Assembly: GCA_016284875.1 (NCBI GenBank)
Contig: JAEEPS010000013.1
Location: 1 to 51,373, forward strand
Source: Salinivirgaceae bacterium
Lineage (GTDB): Bacteria; Bacteroidota; Bacteroidia; Bacteroidales; SZUA-534
Length of the DNA: 51,373 nt
Direction of reading: 5' to 3'
In this document: piece by piece, positions 43,768 to 51,373 of the stretch
How the letters are laid out: every line of letters begins with the position of its first letter
Position numbering within the stretch: the stretch's first letter is position 1
Notes under the pieces: generated by a model
Told to the model about the DNA's origin: nothing
Database searches by the model: none
The model's input: the letters and a program-made list of their open reading frames with translations, nothing else
Translations under genes and position numbers: made by a program

Positions 43768-44859
43768 ATGAGAACACCTATCCTATTCTTAGCCGCGGCG
43801 CTGCTGACCGCCTCTTGCGCTAGCAACAGCGGCAAATCCACCATCATCAATCTTAACCCGAGGAACTGTAGTCAATTGGAGGATGTTATAGACGATTGCA
43901 AAGTGATTTTTCTCGACAGTACTCGGAACGCCTTAATCACAAACCCTGGTAAAATACTGTGCGACAGCAACTATTATTACATTCAAGACAGAGAAAGACA
44001 TTGCATTAAAGTGTTCGGCAAAGACGGACATTTTGTGTCGCAAGTGAATCGGGTGGGCCGTTCAAGCCAGGAATATCTTGATATTCAAAATTTCGATGTC
44101 AAAGACGAAACTGTCTATATTCTGTCAAGATCCATCCAAAAACTATACGAATATGACATTCGTGGCAAATACTTGAATTCCTACGAATTAGATTATTATT
44201 ATAGCGATATTGTTGCAGTAAACAACAGTACGGTTCTGCTGTTCTCAAACTACTCGAACAACAAAATGAAAAACTATGTCTTGTTCGACTTGAAGACGGG
44301 TAAAATTGTTGCCGAGTGCGATGATTTCACGGTGAACGCAGGTTGTCGCGTAGCCGAATCACATTTTATCAGAACCGACGAAGGAATTTTCACCGTAAAG
44401 CCTTTTGATTATACTATATATCAATACGATAACAATTCAATCAATCCTGTTTTAACACTGAATTTCGACACCGAGGACGCGCTACCTAAAAACGACGACA
44501 TTAGAGTTATTTACGAGCAAACCGAGAAGAAAAAAGTGGTTCGGTATTACAATTCATTCACCAAGGTTGGTGACAATGTGTTTGTCCTTTATAACCTTAC
44601 AAGAGTCGTTATGGGAGATGCTCATTTGGGGCTTCAATTTTTGACGGCAGCCAACATAAAGGACAGTACTGCAATCACAATAACCACATTCGCTGGAGAC
44701 GAAAAATTCCCGTTCGGATTCAGCAATGCGTTCCTACACAACGGTGCTCTTTATGCATTTGTTTGGCCATCGGGTTACAACCGCCACGTTGATGCGGCGA
44801 ATGCTGTTGACGAAGAATCAAACCTGATATTGCTTGAATACAAACTGAAATGCAAATGA
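43768..44859 (+). CDS. Beta-propeller lipoprotein, paralogue 2
   Basis: A 363-residue lipoprotein (lipobox TASC, Cys17) starting six bases after paralogue 1. The leader differs from paralogue 1 at one of the first 24 residues (MRTPILF against MKTPILF), then the sequences diverge. Propeller blades are seen in YYYIQDRERHCIKVFGKDG, VNRVGRSSQEYLDIQNF and the closing ILLEYKLKCK. The tandem arrangement shows local duplication. About 230 bases separate its stop from a LytS/LytTR pair, with a hairpin in between, so the lipoproteins may or may not be linked to that signalling pair. Confidence 0.8.
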   Translation: MRTPILFLAAALLTASCASNSGKSTIINLNPRNCSQLEDVIDDCKVIFLDSTRNALITNPGKILCDSNYYYIQDRERHCIKVFGKDGHFVSQVNRVGRSSQEYLDIQNFDVKDETVYILSRSIQKLYEYDIRGKYLNSYELDYYYSDIVAVNNSTVLLFSNYSNNKMKNYVLFDLKTGKIVAECDDFTVNAGCRVAESHFIRTDEGIFTVKPFDYTIYQYDNNSINPVLTLNFDTEDALPKNDDIRVIYEQTEKKKVVRYYNSFTKVGDNVFVLYNLTRVVMGDAHLGLQFLTAANIKDSTAITITTFAGDEKFPFGFSNAFLHNGALYAFVWPSGYNRHVDAANAVDEESNLILLEYKLKCK

Positions 44860-44924
44860 CGGCACAACACCAACCGCGCTGTTGGTGGCTGAAGAAGGCT
44901 CACTGTTTTGGATGATTCAAACAG

Positions 44925-44967
44925 AGAGTTTTTTAGAATTATTGATTGCTTGTCTAAAAAAAACTCT
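44925..44967 (+). terminator. Weak hairpin after the propeller lipoprotein pair
   Basis: AGAGTTTTTTAGA and TCTAAAAAAAACTCT can pair with a small bulge around a 15-base loop. It is followed by TATTC and not by a strong T run, so termination is uncertain. A second small stem, CACCAAC/GTTGGTG, lies just after the stop codon. Confidence 0.3.
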
Positions 44968-45089
44968 TATTCGATGTCCGAAAACAAAAATTCTTCGATG
45001 ATTTGTTTCAAATCACGATAATCATTGGCATTTTTGTTTCTATATTTACGGAACAAGCCGCATGTGTGTCGGCGCTAATTAGAAAGGTT

Positions 45090-46151
45090 ATGAGCAACGA
45101 GAAAATTGAAAACAACACATTACTATACAAGGTGCTTGTGCACATGTCGGTCTGCATATTCATTCTGATAATGCCCGTGCTGCTCTCGCTGCACAACAAC
45201 TTCCAATTCGCCTTCATTTTAGAACACTCGTGGATTCCCACATTTTTCTATTTCATCATCTTCTATGTCAACTACTTAGTGCTGGTTGACCGAGTTTTCC
45301 TGAACAAGAAGAAACTGATTTTCTTCCTGTCGAACGCCGCCTTGATGCTGCTTCTCGCCTATCTCGACCAGACTCTGAAGCCCTATCTGTTCCACCACTT
45401 CGTATGGCAAGGTCCGCACAGGCCAATATTCTTTGTTTACGGCATTCTCATGGATATGCTGACAATGGTGCTGCCACTGGTGCTGGCCGTCGCCTTCAAA
45501 ACCTACGACCGTTGGCAGCAAATGGAACGCAAGCAGCAGGAAAGCGCCAACGCGCAACTTCAAACCGAACTAAAACATCTTGAGTATCAGATACAACCAC
45601 ACTTTTTCTTCAATTCGCTCAACAACATCTACTCGCTGGTCGACATATCGCCAGAGCGCGCCAAAGAGACCATCCACAACCTGAGCAAACTGATGCGCTA
45701 TCTGCTCTACGAGACCAACAACTCGCTTGTTCCGCTCGACGGCGAGATAACTTTCATGTCGAAATACATTGAACTGATGAAACTGCGCACCGCCGCCAAC
45801 ACAAAGGTGGAATACTCGTTCCCCACCAACACCAACGGCATAATGGTGGCGCCGCTGCTGTTCATCTCGCTCATCGAAAACTCATTCAAGCACGGAATCA
45901 AGCCAATGGGCACATCCGACCTGATTTTCAAAATGGAAATCGACGGTACAAAAGTTATTTTCACCACAGAAAATCCGTATTTTGAGAAAACAGGACCCGA
46001 CTTGTCGGGCGGTTCGTCAATCGGGCTTGAGAACATCCGCAAGCGGCTTGAACTGCTCTACAACGGGAAATCTGTTTTCAACACCCGCATCGAAAATGAT
46101 AAATATTTTGCATATTTGTCGATAGACACAGATTCTGTTGAACACAAATAA
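45090..46151 (+). CDS. LytS-type sensor histidine kinase
   Basis: A 353-residue kinase if started at 45090 (MSNEKIENNTLLYK); a longer frame from 45003 adds 29 residues that do not look like an N-terminus. Four hydrophobic helices span about residues 15-145. The His_kinase domain follows with phosphoacceptor His in LEYQIQPHFFFNSLNNIYSL, then the ATPase part with SLIENSFKHGI and GSSIGLENIRKRLELLY. No sensory domain beyond the membrane helices is seen. The response-regulator gene starts 12 bases after the stop, giving a standard LytS/LytTR pair. These pairs often control envelope or transport genes; target unknown. Confidence 0.9.
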   Translation: MSNEKIENNTLLYKVLVHMSVCIFILIMPVLLSLHNNFQFAFILEHSWIPTFFYFIIFYVNYLVLVDRVFLNKKKLIFFLSNAALMLLLAYLDQTLKPYLFHHFVWQGPHRPIFFVYGILMDMLTMVLPLVLAVAFKTYDRWQQMERKQQESANAQLQTELKHLEYQIQPHFFFNSLNNIYSLVDISPERAKETIHNLSKLMRYLLYETNNSLVPLDGEITFMSKYIELMKLRTAANTKVEYSFPTNTNGIMVAPLLFISLIENSFKHGIKPMGTSDLIFKMEIDGTKVIFTTENPYFEKTGPDLSGGSSIGLENIRKRLELLYNGKSVFNTRIENDKYFAYLSIDTDSVEHK

Positions 46152-46163
46152 AACGAACTGACA

Positions 46164-46886
46164 ATGGAACAAAAAATAACCTGCCTGATTGCCGACGACG
46201 AGCCCATGGCTCTCGAACTTATTGAAAGTTACGTCAACAAAACCCCGTTCCTGGAACTTAGGGGCAAGTGCATCAACGGATTCGACGTGCTCGACCTGCT
46301 GGCCAAAGAGCAAATCGACCTGCTGTTTCTCGACATTCAGATGCCCGGGCTGAACGGCCTTGAACTCTCAAAAACGCTGCGCAAGAAGAACCGCGTCATC
46401 TTCACTACGGCTTTCGACAAGTACGCACTCGATGGTTTCAAGGTTGAAGCGCTCGACTATCTGCTCAAGCCGTTCGACTACAACGAGTTCCTGACGGCCG
46501 CCAACAAGGCTCTCGAGTGGTTCTCGCTCCAACGTTCTGGCAAACAGCCTGTTACCAGCAACGACTATATGTTTGTGAAAGCCGACTACAAACAGATAAA
46601 AATCGATTACAGCGACATTTACTATTTCGAAGGATTGAAGGATTACGTGAAGATTTGGCTGAAATCGCGTCCGCGCCCAATTCTGACTCTGATGAGCCTG
46701 AAATCGCTCGAAGAGACTCTGCCCGACGACCGTTTCATGCGCGTCCACAGGTCGTACATCATTGCGCTTGACGCGATAAAGTCAATCGAACGCAACTGTG
46801 TGATTATCAATGACCAACCCATCGCGGTGGCCGACAAATACAAGGATATTTTCAACGAGTTTGTCCAGAAAAAATCAGTGCAATAA
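46164..46886 (+). CDS. LytTR-family response regulator
   Basis: A 240-residue regulator, partner of the preceding kinase. The receiver domain (about 1-120) has the acid pair in IADDEP, phosphoacceptor Asp in LLFLDIQMPG, and the Lys in LLKPFDYNEF. The LytTR DNA-binding domain covers about 140-238 (FVKADYKQIKIDYSDIYYFEG, FMRVHRSYIIALDAIKSIE). LytTR domains bind paired short direct repeats upstream of targets. I looked for such repeats close to this operon but could not define any with confidence. It ends 30 bases before the HAD gene, whose promoter motif lies in the gap. Confidence 0.92.
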   Translation: MEQKITCLIADDEPMALELIESYVNKTPFLELRGKCINGFDVLDLLAKEQIDLLFLDIQMPGLNGLELSKTLRKKNRVIFTTAFDKYALDGFKVEALDYLLKPFDYNEFLTAANKALEWFSLQRSGKQPVTSNDYMFVKADYKQIKIDYSDIYYFEGLKDYVKIWLKSRPRPILTLMSLKSLEETLPDDRFMRVHRSYIIALDAIKSIERNCVIINDQPIAVADKYKDIFNEFVQKKSVQ

Positions 46887-46890
46887 ATCT

Positions 46891-46898
46891 TATCTTTG
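46891..46898 (+). promoter_or_regulatory. Candidate -7 element for the HAD hydrolase gene
   Basis: TATCTTTG followed by C is an exact TAnnTTTG match, 19 bases before the ATG at 46917. It overlaps an in-frame TTG that could otherwise be mistaken for a start. Confidence 0.55.
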
Positions 46899-46916
46899 CG
46901 GCTCAATTTTAGTTCG

Positions 46917-47639
46917 ATGATAGAGGCTGCAAAAAAGGATTATCTTGCAAAGACAGGTCACAAGTATCTGAATATCAAGGGGGTAATGTTCGACATGGAT
47001 GGTGTGCTGTTCGACAGTATGCCACTGCATGCCGAGGCTTGGGTTAAAACATTCACGCAGATTGGAATACCGTTCACCCATCGGCAGGTCTATCTGAACG
47101 AAGGCCGCACGGGCGCCGCCACCATCGACGAGCAATTTCAGATTTATTTCAACCGCCACAGCACAGTAGAAGAACAGCAAGAGATTTACCGCATTAAAAG
47201 CGGCATTTTCAAGCAATTACCCAAACCGAACCTCATTCCTGGGATTGTTGATGTGGTGCAATTCCTGGCCGACAATAACATTGCCCGAACAGTGGTAACA
47301 GGCTCTGGCGAAAGTTCCACCCTCGAACGTCTGGAGCAGAATTTCCATGGTCTCTTCAACCGCAGCCTGATAGTTACGGCTCTCGATGTCAAGCAAGGCA
47401 AACCTTTTCCTGAGCCGTATCTGATGGGATTGCAAAAACTGCGCCTCGCTCCCAACGAGGCTTTAGTGGTTGAGAATGCACCACTTGGCATTCAGGCCGG
47501 AGTGGCTGCAGGCGTGTTCACCATTGGCGTCAACACTGGAATCCTCGAGAAATCAGACCTTGAGACGGCTGGTGCCAATCTTGTGTTCGACAATATGCAG
47601 CAACTGCTTGAGGCGCTGCCTGCGCTGATTTCAGACTAA
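46917..47639 (+). CDS. HAD-superfamily phosphatase/phosphomutase, beta-PGM-like
   Basis: A 240-residue HAD protein. The ATG at 46917 is chosen because the promoter motif sits immediately upstream. Motif I is FDMDGVLFDSMPLH (nucleophile and acid Asp), motif II VVTGSGES, motif III GKPFPEPY with Lys, and motif IV VVENAPLGIQAGVAAG. The motif IV residues are Glu-Asn where many members have Glu-Asp; from memory Bacteroidota relatives share the Asn. A helical cap domain lies at about residues 25-95. The substrate is likely a sugar phosphate, but mutase and phosphatase members cannot be separated from the sequence. Confidence 0.88.
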   Translation: MIEAAKKDYLAKTGHKYLNIKGVMFDMDGVLFDSMPLHAEAWVKTFTQIGIPFTHRQVYLNEGRTGAATIDEQFQIYFNRHSTVEEQQEIYRIKSGIFKQLPKPNLIPGIVDVVQFLADNNIARTVVTGSGESSTLERLEQNFHGLFNRSLIVTALDVKQGKPFPEPYLMGLQKLRLAPNEALVVENAPLGIQAGVAAGVFTIGVNTGILEKSDLETAGANLVFDNMQQLLEALPALISD

Positions 47640-47723
47640 TTTTTCCTCATAGAGGCACAAAGACACGGAGTTTTTGCCTTTAACTCCTCTCCGTTTATTC
47701 CTTGCTCAATTCTCATAAATGAA

Positions 47724-47731
47724 TAATTTTG
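47724..47731 (+). promoter_or_regulatory. Candidate -7 element for the flavodoxin-like gene
   Basis: TAATTTTG, 22 bases before the ATG, matches TAnnTTTG. Confidence 0.45.
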
Positions 47732-47753
47732 GCCTCACATAAAATTTAAAGCA

Positions 47754-48377
47754 ATGAAAGTACTTCTGATAAACGCAAGCCCGCATCCGAAGGGCTGCAC
47801 CTACACAGCACTATGCGAAGTGGCTTCGGCCCTGAATGCCAACGGAATAGAAACAGAACTGATGCAACTTGGCGTACAGCCGATTGCGGGCTGCATCGGG
47901 TGCGCGCAGTGCCGTACAACGGGCAACTGCTTCCGCGGCGATGTTGTGAATCAGTTTGTTGAAGTGGCCGACCAATTCGACGGCTACGTGTTCGGCTCGC
48001 CCGTGCACTATGCCTCAGCCGACGGTGCCATCACATCGTTTATGGACCGCGCCTTCTACGCCGCATCGGGCAAAATGCGCAACAAACCCGCCGCAGCCGT
48101 GGTGAGTTGCCGCCGCGGTGGCGCAACAGCCGCTCTCGACCAACTGAACAAGTATTTCACAATCAACTGTATGCCTGTGGTTTCGTCGAACTACTGGAAT
48201 ATGGTTCACGGCAGCAAACCCGAAGATGTTCTGAAAGACCTTGAGGGAATGCAGACAATGCGCATTCTGGGCAACAATATGGCCTGGCTGCTGAAGTGCA
48301 TCGAGGCTGGGAAATCGGCCGGCGTGCCCGCTCCCGCCGCCGAGCAGAAAGTCTGGACGAATTTTATTAAGGATTGA
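47754..48377 (+). CDS. Flavodoxin-like NAD(P)H-dependent FMN oxidoreductase
   Basis: A 207-residue protein of the NADPH-dependent FMN reductase / iron-sulfur flavoprotein group. The N-terminal FMN phosphate loop reads LLINASPHPKGCTYTAL. A cysteine cluster C-x-x-C-x-x-C at about 47-53 (GCIGCAQCRTTGNC) sits where related iron-sulfur flavoproteins bind a cluster, though it may not be complete. The second FMN loop is FGSPVHYASADGAITSFMDRAFY, and a third conserved block is VVSCRRGG. It probably reduces small electrophiles or quinones using NAD(P)H. It stands alone with its own promoter motif. Confidence 0.85.
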   Translation: MKVLLINASPHPKGCTYTALCEVASALNANGIETELMQLGVQPIAGCIGCAQCRTTGNCFRGDVVNQFVEVADQFDGYVFGSPVHYASADGAITSFMDRAFYAASGKMRNKPAAAVVSCRRGGATAALDQLNKYFTINCMPVVSSNYWNMVHGSKPEDVLKDLEGMQTMRILGNNMAWLLKCIEAGKSAGVPAPAAEQKVWTNFIKD

Positions 48378-48504
48378 ACAGATGGTGAATCGGACAATCG
48401 GCTAATTGGTAAATCGATGTTTTTCAGTTCACCGATTCACCACTTCACCGATTAAACAATAAAAACTTAAAACTTCAAAAACTTATTACTTAAAACATAA
48501 AACA

Positions 48505-49056
48505 ATGAAAGCATTTGTATTACTCGCCAATGGCTTTGAAGATATTGAAGCCGTTGCACCCATCGACATTCTGCGCCGCGGCGGCGTTGATGTGAAAACC
48601 GTATCGATAACCGAATCGACAGAAGTTGAGTCATCGCACGGCATTCCAATGAAGGCCGACACCACCATCGGCAAGGCCGACTTTGAGAACGGCGACGCAC
48701 TTATTCTGCCTGGCGGTTACCCCGGATACAAGAATCTGGGCGAATCGGCGGCTGTGGGCAAAGTGCTGAAAGATTTCTACAGCAAGGGAAAACTTGTGGG
48801 TGCCATCTGTGCCGCCCCGACCGTTTTGGCAGCCAACAGCGTGGCCGAAGGCGCAACGGTTACGTGCCACAGTTGCGCCGTTGAGACTATGGAAGCCCGC
48901 TACAACTATGTTGGCGGCGACGTGGTCAGCGACCGCAACCTGATAACCGCTGTGGGCGCCGGCCTGTCAATCGATTTCGGCCTTGAACTGCTTGCCGCTC
49001 TCACCAACGAAGCCACAGTTGAGAAGGTTAAGAAGGGAATGGAGATTGCTCTTTAA
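48505..49056 (+). CDS. DJ-1/PfpI-family protein
   Basis: A 183-residue protein of the ThiJ/DJ-1/PfpI superfamily. The N-terminal block VLLANGFEDIEAVAPIDILRRGG contains the conserved glutamate. The nucleophile-elbow cysteine is in GAICAAPTVLA, as in DJ-1 (Cys106). The histidine position downstream (CHSCAVETM) fits the DJ-1 subgroup better than the protease subgroup. Roles claimed for the family include glyoxalase or deglycase activity and oxidative stress protection; these are debated. It is preceded by a low-complexity gap with a 10-bp inverted repeat. Confidence 0.88.
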   Translation: MKAFVLLANGFEDIEAVAPIDILRRGGVDVKTVSITESTEVESSHGIPMKADTTIGKADFENGDALILPGGYPGYKNLGESAAVGKVLKDFYSKGKLVGAICAAPTVLAANSVAEGATVTCHSCAVETMEARYNYVGGDVVSDRNLITAVGAGLSIDFGLELLAALTNEATVEKVKKGMEIAL

Positions 49057-49080
49057 TTTAGGATTTAGGAATTAGGATTT

Positions 49081-49114
49081 ATTGTAGAGACGCGGCGCGC
49101 CACGTCTCTACAAT
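49081..49114. repeat. AGAGACG palindrome, copy 2
   Basis: ATTGTAGAGACG and CGTCTCTACAAT form a perfect 12-bp stem. The centre is C, GGCGCGCC, A, itself palindromic, so nearly all 34 bases are symmetric. It shares the AGAGACG arm and the TACAA flank with the element at 15978-16005. It lies between two genes and has no T run, so it is not a normal terminator. Confidence 0.75.
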
Positions 49115-49142
49115 GCCACATTAACAAAATAAACTAACTGTT

Positions 49143-51373
49143 ATGAAAAGACTTTTTGTTTTACTCTATGCCATAATGCTTGTTGGGCAAACTTTTGCTC
49201 TAGAGTTTGTTGTTGGCAACTTAAAGTATACGGTTACCGATACCGCAAAACACGAGGTTTCGGTTGGTATGGCTTCTGATTCAATATCCGAAGCAATAGA
49301 CATTTTGGCCGAAATTGAATATGAAGGCATAAAATACATTGTCACAAGCATCGACAACTACGCGTTCGAAGGTTGCACTAACCTTACTTCAATCTCCATT
49401 CCAAATTCTGTAACAAACATTGGTACCGGAGCGTTCAATGGTTGTAGCAAACTTGAATACAATGAATATGGTGACGCCCTATATGTTGGGAATGCCGAAA
49501 ATCCATATTTATTGTTGATTAAAGCGAAATCTGCTGATATAACGTATTGTATGATAAATGAAAAATGTAAACATATTTACTCTGGTGCTTTCTATAAGTG
49601 TGACAGTTTATATTCAGCAACTATTCCTAATTCTGTTACAACAATTGGCGTTGCGGCGTTTATTGATTGCAGCAGACTCTCAACAATAACCCTTCCTAAT
49701 TCAATCAAGTCTATTGGTGACCATGCGTTCGCAAAATGTATCAGCCTTACATCAATGGCAATTCCAAACTCAGTAGTAAGCATCGGCTACGAATCGTTTG
49801 GTGAATGCGAAAACCTTTCTTCTATTACTATTCCAAATTCAGTCACAAACATAGGACAATGGGCGTTCGCGGGTTGCTACAACTTAACTATTTATTGTGA
49901 GGCGAGTTCAAAACCTGATAGTTGGGATTATTCTTGGAACAGCGGCAACCGTCCTGTGCTTTGGGAATCGTCTATGAATATTGTCAAACCTGCCTTCATC
50001 TATAACAATTTGAAGTACGTTGTAATTGATGCAGAAAAACAAGAAGTTTCTGTTAGTAGAATTTACGGACTCAACCCAACAGGTGATATTATTATCCCCT
50101 TACAAGTAGAAAACGACAGCATTACATATACTGTTACAACTATTGCAGAAAAGGCTTTTTATGAATGCGAGAATCTGACATCGGTAACAATTCCAAATTC
50201 AATTACAAAAATTGGAAGCTACGCGTTTTATAATTGTATCAGATTGACTTCAATAACAATTCCCGATTCGGTAACGAGTATTGAAGATGGTACGTTTACT
50301 GGATGCAAAAGTCTGACATCGATAAACATACCCGATTCGGTAACCAACATTGGTGAACAAGCTTTCTTATGTTGCAGCAGTCTGACCTCAGTTACCTTTC
50401 CTAATACATATATAACGATTGGTAATTATGCTTTTGGCGACTGTAGCAATCTGACTTCAATTACCATTCCTAATTCTGGTACAATTTTAGATGACAATGC
50501 GTTCAAAGATTGCAGCAACTTAACATCCGTTAATATTCTCAATTCAGTTAAGAATATAGGCAACAACGCCTTCGCTGGGTGCAACAATCTTCATTTCAAC
50601 GAATACCGCGATGCTTTGTATTTAGGCAATGCCGAGAATCCTTATCTACTTTTGTTCAAAACGAAATCAAAAGACATAACCTATTGCTGGATAAATAAAC
50701 GCTGCAAAGGTATTAACTATGCCGCATTCTCTGGGTGCACCAAACTGGAAGGAGTTACCTTTTCCGATTCGATCACATGCATTTGCGACGAAGCATTCAA
50801 AGATTGCGGTCGTATAACTTCAATAACTATTCCTAACTCGGTTACCAGCATTGGCGACGAAGCGTTCGCTCGTTGCAGTGGTATAACTTCGATAACTATT
50901 CCTAATTCAGTTACCAGCATCGGACATAGTGCGTTTAGTGAGTGTATTTACCTGACTTCTGTTAATATTCCAAATTCAGTTACGAGCATCGGACATAGTG
51001 CCTTCTCTGAATGTATTAGCCTGACTTCGATTATCATTCCTAATTCAGTTACCAGCATCAACGATGAAACGTTCTCCAATTGTGTCAGTCTGACTTCAAT
51101 TACTATTCCCAATTCAGTAAAAAGTATTGGTTATGAGGCATTCTCTCGTTGTAGTGGTCTAACTTCAATAACTATTCCTAATTCAGTTACCAGCATTGGT
51201 GTCTTTGCATTTTCTTTATGCTCTAACCTTAAATCTGTTTCCATTCCAAATTCTGTATCAACTATTGGCGAGAATGCGTTTGAGCATTGTGGACTGACTT
51301 CAATAACCATTCCCAATTCGATAACAAGCATCGAGCGCGGTGCATTCCGACATTGTTCCGCACTGACTTCGGT
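49143..51373 (+). CDS. BspA-like leucine-rich repeat surface protein, 5' part
   Basis: The frame is open from the ATG at 49143 to the window end, at least 743 codons. It starts with a signal peptide (MKRLFVLLYAIMLVGQTFA). The rest is BspA/TpLRR (LRR_5) repeats of 23 residues, 69 bases each, with the theme L-T-S-I-T-I-P-N-S-V-T-S-I-G-x-x-A-F-x-x-C. The last 560 bases are a regular array. Two other modules occur twice: a non-LRR lead-in with NLKY-x-V (at 49218 and 50007) and an insert EY-x-DALY-x-GNAENPYLLL (at 49461 and 50598). BspA-type proteins act in adhesion and host or partner binding. The C-terminus, and so any anchoring or type IX sorting signal, is outside the window. Confidence 0.9.
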   Translation, partial: MKRLFVLLYAIMLVGQTFALEFVVGNLKYTVTDTAKHEVSVGMASDSISEAIDILAEIEYEGIKYIVTSIDNYAFEGCTNLTSISIPNSVTNIGTGAFNGCSKLEYNEYGDALYVGNAENPYLLLIKAKSADITYCMINEKCKHIYSGAFYKCDSLYSATIPNSVTTIGVAAFIDCSRLSTITLPNSIKSIGDHAFAKCISLTSMAIPNSVVSIGYESFGECENLSSITIPNSVTNIGQWAFAGCYNLTIYCEASSKPDSWDYSWNSGNRPVLWESSMNIVKPAFIYNNLKYVVIDAEKQEVSVSRIYGLNPTGDIIIPLQVENDSITYTVTTIAEKAFYECENLTSVTIPNSITKIGSYAFYNCIRLTSITIPDSVTSIEDGTFTGCKSLTSINIPDSVTNIGEQAFLCCSSLTSVTFPNTYITIGNYAFGDCSNLTSITIPNSGTILDDNAFKDCSNLTSVNILNSVKNIGNNAFAGCNNLHFNEYRDALYLGNAENPYLLLFKTKSKDITYCWINKRCKGINYAAFSGCTKLEGVTFSDSITCICDEAFKDCGRITSITIPNSVTSIGDEAFARCSGITSITIPNSVTSIGHSAFSECIYLTSVNIPNSVTSIGHSAFSECISLTSIIIPNSVTSINDETFSNCVSLTSITIPNSVKSIGYEAFSRCSGLTSITIPNSVTSIGVFAFSLCSNLKSVSIPNSVSTIGENAFEHCGLTSITIPNSITSIERGAFRHCSALTS

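Noticed and set aside
46896..46916. TTG start for the HAD gene
   Set aside because: The TTG lies inside the TATCTTTG promoter motif; the ATG at 46917 aligns better with the family.
50810..51373. 69-base periodic repeats as a CRISPR array
   Set aside because: The repeats are in frame, diverged, contiguous and encode leucine-rich repeat units.

Overview
The window looks like a chromosomal segment of a member of the Bacteroidales (phylum Bacteroidota), family not resolved. The evidence is the Bacteroidota -7 promoter motif TAnnTTTG in front of many genes, near absence of Shine-Dalgarno leaders, a Bacteroidota-type LptD, LysM/periplasmic-binding fusions, a SprB repeat in an OmpA-family protein, BspA-like leucine-rich repeats, a UMF1 transporter and an acn-icd-gltA operon. 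I see no integrase, transposase, CRISPR array, rRNA or phage module, so most of the window reads as core genome with cell-envelope genes.

Layout. 1-3.6 kb: the end of an OmpR-type response regulator, then an uncharacterised lipoprotein and a large exported repeat protein. 3.6-7.5 kb: LptD (minus) and an N-acetylmuramoyl-L-alanine amidase (plus), transcribed divergently. 7.9-11.7 kb: dnaA, a four-LysM protein and tRNA-Pro(CGG). 11.7-12.5 kb: about 800 bases without a convincing gene, with stacked hairpins and the control region of an XRE-type regulator. 12.5-15.7 kb: the regulator, pyrD, and a translationally coupled NlpC/P60 lipoprotein and GNAT/FemAB-like acyltransferase. 15.75-16.33 kb: a repeat-dense intergenic region holding a sequence close to the XerCD dif site; gene direction switches here from plus (6.4-15.7 kb) to minus (16.3-31.0 kb).

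16.3-31.0 kb, all minus: a 991-residue surface protein (tandem repeats, YadA-like head, self-cleaving S74 chaperone), a small beta-rich exported protein, an OmpA/SprB protein with a 668-residue repeat/propeller protein, two small proteins (one DUF4250), a GH43 lipoprotein, and acn-icd-gltA, the oxidative TCA arm from citrate to 2-oxoglutarate. 31.4-36.7 kb, plus: a PurF-like protein whose N-terminal glutaminase cysteine is replaced by serine, a 53-residue membrane peptide overlapping an SPFH gene, and a patatin/Omp85 fusion. 36.8-39.0 kb: a minus-strand hybrid sensor kinase. 39.1-49.1 kb, plus: an LtaS-like phosphotransferase with an internal duplication, a UMF1 transporter, two paralogous propeller lipoproteins, a LytS/LytTR two-component pair, a HAD phosphatase, a flavodoxin-like oxidoreductase and a DJ-1/PfpI protein. 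From 49.1 kb to the end: the open 5' part of a BspA-like leucine-rich repeat protein.

Functionally the window is dominated by envelope biogenesis and surface display (LptD, amidase, LysM, NlpC/P60, OmpA, LtaS-like, patatin-Omp85, S74 and BspA-like proteins), with core replication, pyrimidine and TCA genes between. No single obviously new multi-gene system stands out. The best leads are the dif-like site and its repeat-rich surroundings, the cysteine-less PurF-like protein, the 53-residue peptide/SPFH pair, and the duplicated tail of the LtaS-like enzyme. All protein assignments come from recognising motifs by eye; no database search was run.
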